Of a stretch of DNA of 5,523 bases, positions 5,516 to 5,523 are shown in pieces. Positions within the stretch are counted from its first letter, which is position 1; each line of letters starts with the position of its first letter. The notes beneath the pieces are model-generated. The model had not been told where the DNA came from. It was given only the letters and a program-made list of their open reading frames with translations, and did not search any database. Position numbers and translations under genes: made by a program. Origin of the DNA: Sulfurimonas sp. (GTDB taxonomy: Bacteria > Campylobacterota > Campylobacteria > Campylobacterales > Sulfurimonadaceae); NCBI GenBank assembly GCA_027858865.1, contig JAQIBW010000179.1, positions 1-5,523 on the forward strand, read 5' to 3'.

Positions 5516-5523
5516 TATTCTGC

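Overview
The window looks like a piece of a low-GC Campylobacterota (Epsilonproteobacteria) chromosome, most like a Sulfurimonas-type sulfur or hydrogen oxidiser. This rests on three things: a petABC operon whose cytochrome c subunit carries two hemes and two membrane anchors, a porin with the GRQELPKSLSPFAFSEGWN-type segment I associate with that group, and AT-rich TATAAT-type promoters. The assignment is from memory of families, not from a search.

Layout. Positions 3-284 are the 3' end of a plus-strand gene cut by the window edge; its function is not recognised. Positions 341-3060 form a tight three-gene operon, petA (Rieske Fe-S protein), petB (cytochrome b) and petC (diheme cytochrome c), with gaps of 16 and 10 bases. 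Together they encode the quinol:cytochrome c oxidoreductase (complex III). PetB oxidises quinol at the Qo site, the Rieske protein takes the high-potential electron, and PetC passes it to periplasmic cytochrome c. The TATAAT promoter in front of petA lies inside a long AT-rich dyad.

Positions 3061-3373 hold no gene but are full of hairpins: a perfect 11-base inverted repeat just after petC, a structured stretch with competing pairings, a strong rho-independent terminator ending at 3264, and then a REP-like stretch with a CGTCATTGC core. That stretch abuts the 3' end of a convergent minus-strand gene (3374-3844) for a small RDD-family membrane protein. This gene has two A8 tracts near its start and a promoter placed so that the mRNA may be leaderless.

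Positions 3845-4128 are a divergent intergenic region with candidate promoters and a two-tier 5'-UTR hairpin in front of an outer-membrane porin (4129-5448). The porin frame is open from signal peptide to C-terminal Phe except for one in-frame TAA at codon 90, so it is annotated as a probable pseudogene. A hairpin at 5493-5515 may end its transcript.

I see no CRISPR array, IS element, tRNA or rRNA, and no wholly new multi-gene system. The most interesting signals are the single nonsense codon in an otherwise intact porin, the alternative folds in its 5' UTR, and the structured DNA between petC and the RDD gene.
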